A stretch of DNA of 64,000 bases, from assembly GCA_963976815.1 (NCBI GenBank), contig CAXBLU010000002.1, forward strand, positions 372,001 to 436,000. Reading direction: 5' to 3'. Made by a program: the position numbers and the translations under genes. Below the pieces are notes generated by a model. That model made no database searches. It saw only the letters and a program-made list of their open reading frames with translations, and was not told the origin of the DNA. This document shows positions 17,102 through 26,200 of the stretch, one piece after another. The DNA is from JAHRVQ01 sp963976815. GTDB lineage: Bacteria; Pseudomonadota; Gammaproteobacteria; Pseudomonadales; Azotimanducaceae. Position 1 is the stretch's first letter. The number at the start of each line of letters is the position of its first letter.

Positions 17102-17212
17102 ATGACATCTATCAATTCAAGTAAAGAAAACACTTTCTGTACTCAATATTTGATGGATATGAATGACAATGCCGCCTATTTACAACGAGACCGAACAGCC
17201 ACATCTGGTTAA
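17102..17212 (+). CDS. Short leader ORF overlapping the ABC exporter start
   Basis: 36 codons from an ATG at 17102 with GAGG 8-11 bp upstream, a better ribosome site than that of the ABC gene itself. It ends at 17212, 50 bp inside the ABC coding region, in another frame. It could couple or limit ABC translation, or be the true N-terminus separated by a frameshift. No similarity recognised. Confidence 0.3.
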   Translation: MTSINSSKENTFCTQYLMDMNDNAAYLQRDRTATSG

Positions 17213-19055
17213 AGATGACCAGGCCACAAAGCCAGTAGAACAATCTTCTGATCAAACCGTAGCGGTTGATCCTGATCTTTCCGAGACCGTTAATGTATTT
17301 AGCCCTCGGGTCTTTTCTGGTTCGCGTCGGCTAAAATTTTTCTCCTACTATAAGCCCCATCTCCCCGTGCTAGCAGCGGATCTTGCCTGTGCTTTCCTTG
17401 TGGCAACCACGACGCTGGCGCTACCACTTTGTGCCAACCTAATAGTTGAACAACTCACCATTGGTACTGAGAAAACGCTGATTTTTGATCAGATCTATCT
17501 AGTTGCCGGATTGATGCTGCTTCTAATTGCGCTCGAGACCATCAGCCGACTGTTTGTGGACTATCAGGGGCATGTTATGGGGGCTCGTATGGAAACTGAT
17601 ATGCGAGAAGAGTTGTTTGAGCACTACCAGAAGCTGTCCTTTAGCTTCTACGATAGGCAGCGGGTGGGTCAACTAATGTCGCGTATTTCGAATGACTTGT
17701 TTGCTCTGTCCGAGTTGTTTCATCATGGCCCGGAAGACGTGGCAATTGCATTCCTCAAGTTTACCGGCGCGATGGCCATTTTGTTTTATCTGAGCCCCTC
17801 GATGGCGCTGGTGATTTTAATTTCACTGCCCTTCGCCATTGCCTATGCACTTTACTTTAATAACCGAATGGGCAAAGCAGTGCAGCAGAGCAAAGAGAGA
17901 GTTGCGGCCATTAATGAACACGTCGAAGACTCATTATCCGGGGTGAGAATCGTGCGAGCTTTCGGCGGAGAGGCTCAGGAGATTTCTAGATTTGGCCGGG
18001 AGAATGTCAGCTTTTTGGAAACGCGCAGAAAGGGTTATAAGGCCGAGGCGCTGTTTTCTGCGGGGTTACAAACCTATGCACAGCTGCTGACACTCATGGT
18101 GATTGTGTTGGGTACCCTGGCCATTCTGGAGGAAGAGCTCTCTGTGGCGGATTTGATGACGTATTTGCTGTGTATTGCCATATTGGTTGACCCCATTGAG
18201 CGTGCAGCAAATTTTGCGAGATTGTGGCAAGAAGGTATCACGGGTTTTCATCGGTTTATGGAGGTCCTTGAGATATCACCGGAAATTGAAGACCAGCCGG
18301 GTGTCGAAGTGCTTAACGCTGTGGCCGGACAAATTGCGTTTGAGAACGTCAGCTTTGGTTATGCCACAAATCAAAACAATGTGTTGAGCCAGATTGATCT
18401 GCAGATTGAGGCGGGGGAGTTTGTTGCACTGGTCGGCCAATCCGGTGTCGGAAAGTCCACCCTGTGTTCATTGATTCCCCGATTCTATGAGCCGACGACA
18501 GGTACCATTTACATTGATGATCGGGATATTAGACAGTTTTCGTTGCAATCTTTGCGAAAACAAATTGGCCTCGTGCAACAGGATGTTTATTTGTTTGCAG
18601 GGTCGGTGCTTGAGAACATCGCTTACGGGAATCCTGAAGCGTCCAGGGATGACATTGTAAGAGCGGCACAACTGGCCCATGCAGATGAGTTTATTGTCAA
18701 ACTGCAAAATGGCTATGAAACTGATATCGGAGAGCGTGGTGTGCAGTTATCGGGTGGGCAAAAACAACGACTGACTATTGCGAGAGCGTTCCTAAAAAAC
18801 CCTGCAATACTTATTTTTGATGAGGCCACCAGTGCACTGGATGGAGAGAGCGAACGGGCAATTCAGGCGGCCTTAACTGAAATCGCTAAAGATAGAACGA
18901 CCATTGTGATTGCGCACCGGTTATCGACAATCAAGCATGCGGACAGAATTATTGTACTAGGCGAGGCAGGCCTGGTTGAGCAAGGTACACATCATGAACT
19001 GATGGCGAGAGGTGGTGCCTATTCCAAAATTCAGCACACGGGGGCCAGTGTTTGA
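17163..19055 (+). CDS. ABC exporter half-transporter (permease-ATPase fusion)
   Basis: 630 residues. An acidic, polar N-terminal extension of about 50 residues precedes a six-helix type I exporter domain (about 55-355) and a nucleotide-binding domain with Walker A GQSGVGKST (about 425), Q-loop VQQDVYLFAG, signature LSGGQKQ (about 529), Walker B ILIFDEATSALD and switch His in VIAHRLST. It would work as a homodimer exporting a lipid or hydrophobic compound; closest in style to the MsbA/BmrA group. The start ATG has a poor ribosome site and is overlapped by the leader ORF at 17102. Confidence 0.88.
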   Translation: MTMPPIYNETEQPHLVKDDQATKPVEQSSDQTVAVDPDLSETVNVFSPRVFSGSRRLKFFSYYKPHLPVLAADLACAFLVATTTLALPLCANLIVEQLTIGTEKTLIFDQIYLVAGLMLLLIALETISRLFVDYQGHVMGARMETDMREELFEHYQKLSFSFYDRQRVGQLMSRISNDLFALSELFHHGPEDVAIAFLKFTGAMAILFYLSPSMALVILISLPFAIAYALYFNNRMGKAVQQSKERVAAINEHVEDSLSGVRIVRAFGGEAQEISRFGRENVSFLETRRKGYKAEALFSAGLQTYAQLLTLMVIVLGTLAILEEELSVADLMTYLLCIAILVDPIERAANFARLWQEGITGFHRFMEVLEISPEIEDQPGVEVLNAVAGQIAFENVSFGYATNQNNVLSQIDLQIEAGEFVALVGQSGVGKSTLCSLIPRFYEPTTGTIYIDDRDIRQFSLQSLRKQIGLVQQDVYLFAGSVLENIAYGNPEASRDDIVRAAQLAHADEFIVKLQNGYETDIGERGVQLSGGQKQRLTIARAFLKNPAILIFDEATSALDGESERAIQAALTEIAKDRTTIVIAHRLSTIKHADRIIVLGEAGLVEQGTHHELMARGGAYSKIQHTGASV

Positions 19056-19121
19056 AGAGTGTGACGTTACCTGTTGAATAGTTCAGTAACAAATTGATCC
19101 AATTATGGTTTCGTCTGTTGT

Positions 19122-20981
19122 TCAATTCTTAACGCCATTTAACCTCTCAGTCTCGGTTGTATCTTCCGTTGAAGTCTCCTGATCCTCCTGTAATACCGCT
19201 GTCAGGTCTTCCAGCCTTTGCCTGACGGCTACACCGTAGGATGCATCATCACCCCAGATATCCGCTAGCTTCTCGAGGGATTGGTGGTCGTGTTCATCAA
19301 ACAGCTTGCCTGCTCGTTCGGCGGTATGGCTCTTAACACCCAGGGCTTTTAGTGCATCTACTCCCAGGTGTAATGCAGAGTCAAAAGTTTCTCGTCTGAA
19401 GCTCGCTACCTTGAGTCGAACCAGCTCATAGGCATGTCGACGATCTACCGCCCGGGCCATGATAACTAGATGGGGAAAGTGCTCTCTTGCGGTATTGATG
19501 ATATCTCGAGTTTTATCCGGAAGATCTACCGCAATGATGAGTAGTTTGGCTTCTGCTGCGCCGGCAGCTTCGAGTAGGTCCCGGCGCGAGGCATCGCCAT
19601 AAAAGGCTTTGTTGCCGAACCCTCTAACGATTTCGATCTGACTTGGGCTGTGGTCCAAAATACTCAAGTGGAATCCCTGTGCCGTAAGCAGGCGGCCGAT
19701 GATCTGACCGAATCGGCCGTAGCCTGCAATGATTACGTCGTGGGTTGGTTCGATGCTATTGATATCAGCTTCAGGTTCGCTGATGTGTGCTTTAGCTCTG
19801 CTGTTCCAGTATTCGTAAGCGACAAATAGCAGGGGTGTCACTAACATAGAAAGTGCAACAACCAGGGTAATGGTGCTGCCAATTTCCAGGTCAAACACGC
19901 CAATCTGGGTGGCGGTTGCAACTAGCACAAAAGCAAATTCACCGCCCTGGGCTAGCGCAAGTGCAAACAGGATGCCCTGTGACTTACCGAGTTTGAATAT
20001 CCATGCGAGTATGCCGAGTACTGAAGCCTTAATTGCAATAAGTGCAACCACGGCGCCAAGAATTAAGAGCGGTGAATCCTCTAATAAGGCAAAGTTAATA
20101 CTGGCGCCGACCGTAATAAAAAACAGTCCGAGCAACAGCCCCTTGAAGGGTGCAATGTCTACTTCAATTTCATGCCTAAACTCGTTTTCCGCAAGGACTA
20201 CACCGGCAAGGAAGCTACCTAAAGCAGGAGATAAGCCAATCAATTGCATGAGCATCGTGATGGCCAGGACAATAAGTAGTGCGCTTGCGGTAAAAATTTC
20301 CTGTAGGTGCGTTGTTGCGATAAATCTAAAAAATGGCGTGATGACGTAATGCCCAATAGCAATAATGCCGATGATCACCCCGACGATCACTACCGTGTGT
20401 AACCAAAAGGGCATACCCTCCAGTAAATTAGTCGAATGTACGCTGTTTGGGGCAATCAGGTCCGTTGCGACGAGCAGGGGTAGTAGTGCAAGAATCGGAA
20501 TCACGGCGATATCTTGAAACAACAACACAGCAAAGGCATTGTTGCCCGCTGCGGTTTTCATCAAGTCACGCTCGGTCAGGGATTGGACCACAATAGCGGT
20601 GGAGGAAAGTGCTAGTGCCAAACCGACGGCGAGGGCAACGCTGCCATTGATATTAGGTAGGAGTAGCATCGCGCCAGAAATTGCAGCGGTAGTAAGCAGG
20701 ACCTGCAGGCCGCCTAAGCCCAGAATCGGTTTTCGCATATCCCATAACAGACCAGGTCGAAGTTCCAGGCCAATCAAAAACAGCATCATCACCACGCCCA
20801 GTTCGGCAAAATGCATGACCTCGGTCTGGTCACCCACAAGTTGAAAGGCAAATGGGCCAATTAAAACACCGGCCGTCAAATAACCCAGGACGGACCCCAG
20901 ACCTAGCTTTTTAGCGATGGGTACTGAAATGACGGCGGCACAGAGGTATATAAGCGCGCTGGATAAAACCATGGTGATCAC
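19122..20981 (-). CDS. Kef-type monovalent cation/proton antiporter (CPA2) with RCK domain
   Basis: 619 residues, the length of KefB/KefC (601/620). Residues 1-385 are the 12-13-helix CPA2 antiporter core, including SVLGYLTAGVLIGP, LFLIGLELRP and LFQDIAVIP. A cytosolic RCK/TrkA-N domain follows at about 410-530 (VIIAGYGRFGQIIGRLL is the NAD/glutathione-binding Rossmann start), then an acidic tail. It probably effluxes K+ in exchange for H+ under electrophile or pH stress. The GTG at 20979-20981 could instead be the ATG three codons in (20970-20972). No ancillary KefF/KefG is adjacent. Confidence 0.87.
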   Translation of the reverse strand: MITMVLSSALIYLCAAVISVPIAKKLGLGSVLGYLTAGVLIGPFAFQLVGDQTEVMHFAELGVVMMLFLIGLELRPGLLWDMRKPILGLGGLQVLLTTAAISGAMLLLPNINGSVALAVGLALALSSTAIVVQSLTERDLMKTAAGNNAFAVLLFQDIAVIPILALLPLLVATDLIAPNSVHSTNLLEGMPFWLHTVVIVGVIIGIIAIGHYVITPFFRFIATTHLQEIFTASALLIVLAITMLMQLIGLSPALGSFLAGVVLAENEFRHEIEVDIAPFKGLLLGLFFITVGASINFALLEDSPLLILGAVVALIAIKASVLGILAWIFKLGKSQGILFALALAQGGEFAFVLVATATQIGVFDLEIGSTITLVVALSMLVTPLLFVAYEYWNSRAKAHISEPEADINSIEPTHDVIIAGYGRFGQIIGRLLTAQGFHLSILDHSPSQIEIVRGFGNKAFYGDASRRDLLEAAGAAEAKLLIIAVDLPDKTRDIINTAREHFPHLVIMARAVDRRHAYELVRLKVASFRRETFDSALHLGVDALKALGVKSHTAERAGKLFDEHDHQSLEKLADIWGDDASYGVAVRQRLEDLTAVLQEDQETSTEDTTETERLNGVKN

Positions 20982-21082
20982 CGTATTGAAGATGTAATGC
21001 GTAGATTCTACGTGAGAATGGTTTACCCGGCGCTAGTGTTGATGGCGTAACATGACACTTTTGATGTTGTAGAGAAGAATGA

Positions 21083-22015
21083 ATGCTAGAAACGCTACAA
21101 TTTCTGATTGATTACGGCTACATCGTGCTGTTTGTTTGGGTTGCGTTGGATCAAGCGGCGCTGCCAATACCGTCGATCCCGTTATTGATAGCGGCTGGAG
21201 CATTGGCGGGACTCGGAGAACTCTCCCTGCCGCTGGTCTTTGCCGTGACATTACTCGCTTCAATCCCAATTAATATGTTTTGGTTCTGGCTTGGTCGGCT
21301 CCGGGGTGCCCGTGTCTTACACCTGCTGTGTATTCTTTCCATTGAGCCGGACTACTGTGTCCGAAACACTGAAGACCTGTTTCGCAAACTCGGGCCATTG
21401 TCCGTTGTCGTGGCAAAGTTTGTTCCCGGTTTGCAGTTGCTGTCGCCACCCATGTCGGGCTTAACCGGAATGAGTATGACCCGATTCTTCTGGCTTAATA
21501 CAATTGGTACGCTGATATGGTCGGGGCTGTTTATCCTCTTAGGTTATTTTTTCCATGCGGTACTGGAGGAAGTGTTTCGTCAGGTGACAGAAGCCGGGAC
21601 TGTCGCGGGTATCGTCCTCGGGATTGTGGCTGTGGTCTACATTGGGATTAAAGTGATCAAGCGACATCTATTTGTTCGCTCTCTCGACATGCGCCGATTG
21701 AACCCGGATGAGGTATTGCATCGCATTCAAGAGTTAGATGATGTTCACGTTTTGGACCTGCGCCATGACTACGACTTGCAGGCCATCCCTCATTTGTTGC
21801 CGGGTTCTAGTCGGTTACCGATGGAGTCCATTACGGAGCACGCGATGTCGATTCCGCCGGACAAGGACATAATTCTGTGCTGTAGCTGACCCAATGAAGC
21901 ATCGAGTGCCCGTGTGGCTCTCAAGTTAAAAAGACTAGGGTTCGATAAGGTGTACCCATTGCGAGGTGGTATTGAAGCCTGGCTAGAAGCGGGCTATCCA
22001 ACGGAATCACTCTAG
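21083..22015 (+). CDS. DedA-rhodanese fusion membrane protein, probable selenoprotein (TGA = Sec269)
   Basis: Residues 1-200 are a DedA/SNARE-assoc membrane domain (FVPGLQLLSPPMSGLTGMS; several helices). Residues about 205-310 are a rhodanese domain. Codon 269 is TGA (21887-21889). The frame resumes directly with PNEASSARVALKLKR, then VYPLRGGIEAWLEAGYP and a TAG at 22013-22015, so both sides are intact rhodanese. The TGA falls where related DedA-rhodaneses read CSCPNEA and where classical rhodaneses have the catalytic Cys (Cys plus six to the Ser before Ala-Arg/Lys). A SECIS-like hairpin begins 14 nt later (21904-21922). Best reading: a 310-residue sulfurtransferase with catalytic selenocysteine. 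The alternative is a nonsense mutation giving a 268-residue protein without its active site. Confidence 0.72.
21904..21922 (+). promoter_or_regulatory. SECIS-like hairpin just after the in-frame TGA
   Basis: GAGTGCC (21904-21910) pairs with GGCTCTC (21916-21922) in six of seven positions with one central T-T mismatch, closing the 5-nt loop CGTGT. Between the TGA and the loop are 21 nt; the loop has G in its second place followed by T. As I recall, bacterial SECIS elements need a small apical loop with G in the first two positions, roughly 16-37 nt after the UGA. In E. coli fdhF the key loop bases are G23-U24 counted from the UGA; here the equivalents are 26-27. Confidence 0.6.
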
Positions 22016-22034
22016 CCAGGAAAATCAATAGTCG

Positions 22035-23642
22035 TTATAACTCCGGTCCCGCATTCACCAGCTGAAGACCTGCATCTGTGTTGGTGAATTGGACGAAGTT
22101 GTCGATAAACATGCCCGCTAGCTTGCGTGCTTTTTTGTCCCATTCCTGTGAGTCACTGTAGGTACTGCGAGGATCCAATATATTGCTGTCCACGTCCGGC
22201 AGTTGAGTGGGGACGGTCAAGCCAAAATAGGGCAGATCAATCACCGGTGCACTATTCACTGAACCACTTAAGATGGCACTAATAATGCCTCGCGTATCTT
22301 TAATGGAAATACGCTTCCCGGTGCCATTCCAGCCAGTATTCACCAAATACGCCTGGGCGTTGCTCGCCTGCATACGCTTAGCCAACACGTTGGCATATTG
22401 GGTGGGGTGCAAACTCAAAAATGCACCGCCGAAACAAGCAGAGAAGGTTGGAGTGGGTTCGGTTATACCGCGTTCGGTGCCGGCCAGTTTGGCGGTGAAT
22501 CCGGTGAGGAAATAGTATTCTGCCTGCTCGGGTGTTAGTAATGACACAGGCGGCAGAACACCAAAAGCATCCGCAGTCAAAAAGATAACTTTGGTTGCGT
22601 GCCCTGCTTTTGAAATGGGCTTAACAATATTTTCGATATGGTTGATTGGATAGGACACTCGAGTGTTTTCTGTTTTAGAAGCATCGCTAAAATCGATTTT
22701 GCCTGATTCGTCTACCGAGACGTTTTCTAGCAATGCATCACGGCGTATTGCCCGGTAGATGTCCGGCTCGCTATCGGGATCAAGATTGATGGTTTTGGCG
22801 TAGCAGCCGCCTTCAAAATTGAAAATGCCGTTATCATCCCAGCCATGTTCGTCGTCACCAATCAGTGCCCGGTTAGGATCCGTTGATAAGGTTGTTTTAC
22901 CCGTGCCGGATAGGCCAAAGAATATAGACACGTCGCCTTTGCCGCCAACATTCGCAGAGCAATGCATTGATGCAATCCCTTTCTGAGGCAGAAGGTAGTT
23001 CATAATCGAAAATAATCCCTTCTTCATCTCACCGCCATACCAGGTTCCGCCGATGAGTTGCATGCGTTCGGTCATATTAAAAGCAACAAAGTTTTCCGAG
23101 TTTAAGCCCTGTTTTTGCCAATCGGGATTGTTGGTTTTTGAACCATTTAGGACAATGAAATCTGGCTCAAAGGTTTTTAGTTCTTGGGCGCTAGGCTGAA
23201 TAAACATATTTTTAACAAAATGGGATTGCCAGGCGACCTCCGTAACAAATCGAACCTTCAGACAACTATCGGGATCCGCGCCACAGTACATGTCGTTGAC
23301 GAAGAGGATCTTATTGCTGAGTTGTTGTCCAACAATTCCCTTGAGGTGAGACCAGACATCCTGAGTGATCGGGTGGTTGTCATTTTTGCCCTGATCGGAC
23401 CACCAGAGTGTGTCCCGGGTGATGTCATCCTTCACAAAATACTTATCTTTGGGAGACCGTCCTGTGAAGATACCGGTATCTACGTTTACCGCGCCTAGCT
23501 CCGTTACCTGGCCACGTTCATAGCCTTGTAAGTCATCGGCTGTCTCCATTGAAAAGAGCGTTTCATAGCTTGGGTTGTAGAGCACCTGTTCTGACTTGAT
23601 GCCATAGGATTCTAATTTAGATAGGATTTCTTCGGATGCCAT
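22035..23642 (-). CDS. pckA: Phosphoenolpyruvate carboxykinase (ATP)
   Basis: 535 residues, matching ATP-type PckA (540 in E. coli). The enzyme converts oxaloacetate and ATP to phosphoenolpyruvate, CO2 and ADP, the first committed gluconeogenic step, in the cytosol. Diagnostic motifs are the P-loop GLSGTGKTTLS (about residue 247), the metal/phosphate motif IGDDEHGWDD, FEGGCYAKTI and the substrate-binding WYGGEMKKG. The start ATG at 23642 is followed by an ordinary N-terminus. It is convergent with the DedA-rhodanese gene, 19 bp from its true stop. Confidence 0.97.
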   Translation of the reverse strand: MASEEILSKLESYGIKSEQVLYNPSYETLFSMETADDLQGYERGQVTELGAVNVDTGIFTGRSPKDKYFVKDDITRDTLWWSDQGKNDNHPITQDVWSHLKGIVGQQLSNKILFVNDMYCGADPDSCLKVRFVTEVAWQSHFVKNMFIQPSAQELKTFEPDFIVLNGSKTNNPDWQKQGLNSENFVAFNMTERMQLIGGTWYGGEMKKGLFSIMNYLLPQKGIASMHCSANVGGKGDVSIFFGLSGTGKTTLSTDPNRALIGDDEHGWDDNGIFNFEGGCYAKTINLDPDSEPDIYRAIRRDALLENVSVDESGKIDFSDASKTENTRVSYPINHIENIVKPISKAGHATKVIFLTADAFGVLPPVSLLTPEQAEYYFLTGFTAKLAGTERGITEPTPTFSACFGGAFLSLHPTQYANVLAKRMQASNAQAYLVNTGWNGTGKRISIKDTRGIISAILSGSVNSAPVIDLPYFGLTVPTQLPDVDSNILDPRSTYSDSQEWDKKARKLAGMFIDNFVQFTNTDAGLQLVNAGPEL

Positions 23643-23729
23643 TTAGTGTCTCCCGCGTGACGTTAAAGTGGTGTCTGGCAATTGAGCGGTCATTTCCGTC
23701 ACCTGCCGTATCGTGGTATTTCTCTACAG

Positions 23730-23906
23730 TTATTGAGAGGGTTTCGCCAGCCCGGGGTAGGTGACGTCATGGGCCTGGAGATAGTCCCGAATCAGTTTAC
23801 GTACCACCTGTGAGGAGGTCAGATCCTGGGATGAGCATAACTCTTCAAATGCCTTTTTCTTTCCAGGATCAATCAAAATGGTAAGGCGCGCTGTTTTTTG
23901 TTCCAT
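23730..23906 (-). CDS. Ribbon-helix-helix (CopG/Arc-type) DNA-binding protein
   Basis: 58 residues from the ATG at 23904-23906. The frame is open further upstream but that extension lacks family character. The beta-strand KTARLTILIDPGKKKAFEELC and the helices SSQVVRKLIRDYLQAH are a classic RHH fold, which acts as a dimer. It lies 87 bp upstream of pckA in the same direction and divergent from sulP, so either could be a target. No toxin gene is adjacent. Confidence 0.65.
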   Translation of the reverse strand: MEQKTARLTILIDPGKKKAFEELCSSQDLTSSQVVRKLIRDYLQAHDVTYPGLAKPSQ

Positions 23907-24103
23907 GGTGGGCCCGGCTATATATGTGTGACATGTGTGAATTAAATGATAATTAGATTCTAATACAATTCGTGGGTGTCGGCACCCTCTTGGCACCCTC
24001 ATTGCTCTAAATTACTCCCCCTTATTGAACCTTTGTAGAAACCAGCCTGTGCATTGATGCCGCTAATGAGGCCATGGGGGTGGAGTCCTTAGTACTGCAG
24101 GAC

Positions 24104-24144
24104 ATGTTAATGATGTTAACATACATTGTTAATGTTATTATAAT
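24104..24144 (+). promoter_or_regulatory. sulP promoter with overlapping ATGTTAA repeats
   Basis: A near-consensus sigma70 promoter: TTAACA at 24116-24121, 17-bp spacer, TATAAT at 24139-24144, leaving about 35 nt of leader before the sulP start. Overlapping it, ATGTTAA occurs at 24104-24110 and 24113-24119, with TTGTTAA (24126-24132) and ATGTTAT (24132-24138) in the spacer. A repressor binding these repeats would block the promoter; the divergent RHH protein is a candidate. Confidence 0.55.
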
Positions 24145-24185
24145 CAAATGTAGTTTAGAGCCGCACTTTACTGGACTAGAACAAG

Positions 24186-25925
24186 ATGCCCCACAGAGCC
24201 CACCTTTTCTCCCTGAGAATTGCCCATGCGCTTCGCGAATCATATTCGGAGGGCTACAGCAGTTCGTCCCTGGTAAAAGATTGTATGGCAGGCTGCGTGG
24301 TAGGTCTGATTGCCATTCCGTTAGCGATGGCGCTGGCAATTGCCAGCGGTGTCCCACCTCAATACGGGTTATATACAGCGATTATTGCCGGCTTCCTCAT
24401 TGCCATAACGGGAGGAAGTCGCTACAGCATTTCAGGGCCCACAGCAGCATTTGTTGTCATATTGCATCCCCTTGTTACCCAGCATGGGATGGCTGGACTG
24501 TTGATTGCCAGCATCATGGCGGGTGTCATTTTAGTATTGATGAGCTATGCCAGATTGGGTCGCTTTATCGAATACATTCCACAGTCCGTGACTCTGGGTT
24601 TCACCGGTGGGATCGGCATAGTGATTGCGACTCTTCAGATTCCTGATTTTTTTGGCCTACCTGTCCAGGGTTTGCCGGAACACTATTATGAAAAAATCCT
24701 CACAATTGCCGAGCACATAACCGCAATTGATTTTGGGAGTTTTATTGTCGCGACGTTTACCCTGATCTTGATGCTCTTATGGCCAAAATTGAAGACGCCG
24801 GTGCCAGCTCATTTACCCGCCATTGTCCTGGCTAGCTTGTTGACGGTATGGCTAAACGATAATGGCTACGTCATTGATACGATTGGTACGCGTTTTCAAT
24901 TCTTAGATGAGGATGGTGTTCTGGGGTACGGTATACCCTCGGTCCTGCCTCATTTTGAATGGCCCTGGTTAAGATCAGATCTTGGCGATACAAACTTTAT
25001 CTTCAGCTGGGCTACCATCGTTGATCTCCTGCCGTCTGCTTTTGTCATTGCGATGTTGGGTGCTATTGAGTCCCTCCTGTGTGCTGTTGTGTTAGATGGC
25101 ATGTCGGGCAAACGCCATAGTGCCAATAGTGAACTGCTCGGACAGGGCATCGGAAATATTGTCGCACCTTTTTTTGGCGGCATCACGGCAACTGCCGCAA
25201 TTGCTCGTTCGGCTGCAAACTATAAGGCCGGAGCTCAGTCGCCGATTGCCTCCGTAGTTCACGCACTAGTGGTGTTGTTGGCGCTTGTGTTCTTCGCCTC
25301 ATTATTGGGCTATCTGCCTATGCCTGCCGTCGCGGCCTTGTTACTTGTAGTTGCCTGGAATATGAGCGAGGCGCCTAAATCCGTTCATCTTGTTAAGAGT
25401 TCACCGACGGGTGATATTGCGGTGTTTGTCACCTGTATTAGCCTGACGGTCTGGTTCGATATGGTGATTGCTATTTCAACCGGGATTTTGTTGGCATCAA
25501 TGCTATTTATGCGCGAGATAGCATCCATGACAAAAGTGATCGACATAACAGGAAACGAAAAATTTTTGAGTGCTCCGCTGCCGCAAAACTGGAAAGCCTT
25601 CAAAGTGAATGGGCCACTTTTTTTTGCTGCTGCGGATCGATTGTTTGGAGAAATTAATGAAGAGCTAAAACATCTTGATGGTGTGGTTTTGTATATGGAG
25701 GCCGTGCCGATTCTAGATGCAGGAGGGTTGGCTGCAATGTCTAAGTTAATGACTGCGCATGCTGACAGTGGTAAGAAAATCTATTTTGCCGACTGGCAGT
25801 TCCAACCGTTAAAAACCCTCGCCAAAGCCAAAGTGCAACCCGTTGATGGGGCGATTCGATTTTTCTCTTCACTCGCCGAGGTTTCTAATCATCTGACAAA
25901 AACGGGAAACAATGAAGTTATCTAA
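24186..25925 (+). CDS. SulP-family anion transporter with STAS domain
   Basis: 579 residues. The membrane core (about 30-435) has the SulP signatures GLIAIPLAMALAIASGVPPQ and ISGPTAAFVVI and about 12-14 helices; a C-terminal STAS domain covers about 455-560. SulP carriers move sulfate, bicarbonate or related anions. The STAS loop reads PILDAGGLAAM, so the Ser/Thr phosphorylated in SpoIIAA-like STAS domains is Gly here. It is preceded by a strong promoter and overlaps the next small gene by 14 bp. The substrate cannot be decided. Confidence 0.87.
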   Translation: MPHRAHLFSLRIAHALRESYSEGYSSSSLVKDCMAGCVVGLIAIPLAMALAIASGVPPQYGLYTAIIAGFLIAITGGSRYSISGPTAAFVVILHPLVTQHGMAGLLIASIMAGVILVLMSYARLGRFIEYIPQSVTLGFTGGIGIVIATLQIPDFFGLPVQGLPEHYYEKILTIAEHITAIDFGSFIVATFTLILMLLWPKLKTPVPAHLPAIVLASLLTVWLNDNGYVIDTIGTRFQFLDEDGVLGYGIPSVLPHFEWPWLRSDLGDTNFIFSWATIVDLLPSAFVIAMLGAIESLLCAVVLDGMSGKRHSANSELLGQGIGNIVAPFFGGITATAAIARSAANYKAGAQSPIASVVHALVVLLALVFFASLLGYLPMPAVAALLLVVAWNMSEAPKSVHLVKSSPTGDIAVFVTCISLTVWFDMVIAISTGILLASMLFMREIASMTKVIDITGNEKFLSAPLPQNWKAFKVNGPLFFAAADRLFGEINEELKHLDGVVLYMEAVPILDAGGLAAMSKLMTAHADSGKKIYFADWQFQPLKTLAKAKVQPVDGAIRFFSSLAEVSNHLTKTGNNEVI

Positions 25926-26154
25926 CGCTATCGAAAAGGGAAATTCAAAATACTGGACGACAGCCCACGTGAGGAAAAACGTGCGAAAAAACCCAACCAC
26001 AGATCAGGATTGGTTTGTCATGTTAATTGGTCCCGATGAAAAGCAATATATGCTCGTGGATGAGGCAGAAAAACCAATAGTACACAGCGACATTAATCAG
26101 CTAGTAGAGTTGTTGAGCCTGGTTGGATTAAGCAGTTTTAACGTGTTTATCTAG
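25912..26154 (+). CDS. Small hypothetical protein coupled to SulP
   Basis: 80 residues, basic N-terminal half (KYWTTAHVRKNVRKN) and acidic/hydrophobic C-terminal half, no membrane helix. Its ATG lies inside the last five codons of sulP, with a 14-bp overlap implying translational coupling. I do not recognise a family. It could be a cytoplasmic partner of the transporter STAS domain; that is inference from overlap alone. Confidence 0.6.
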   Translation: MKLSNAIEKGNSKYWTTAHVRKNVRKNPTTDQDWFVMLIGPDEKQYMLVDEAEKPIVHSDINQLVELLSLVGLSSFNVFI

Positions 26155-26200
26155 AAAATATTGGAGTCGGAAAAATGGTGGGGTCTTATTCCGAAAAATA

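Noticed and set aside
19870..20349. 159-codon plus frame within the Kef antiporter gene
   Set aside because: Antisense of a membrane gene; Ser- and Thr-rich composition typical of such shadows.
24074..24646. 190-codon plus frame overlapping sulP
   Set aside because: Shifted by a frame within sulP, rich in Cys and His, no family features.
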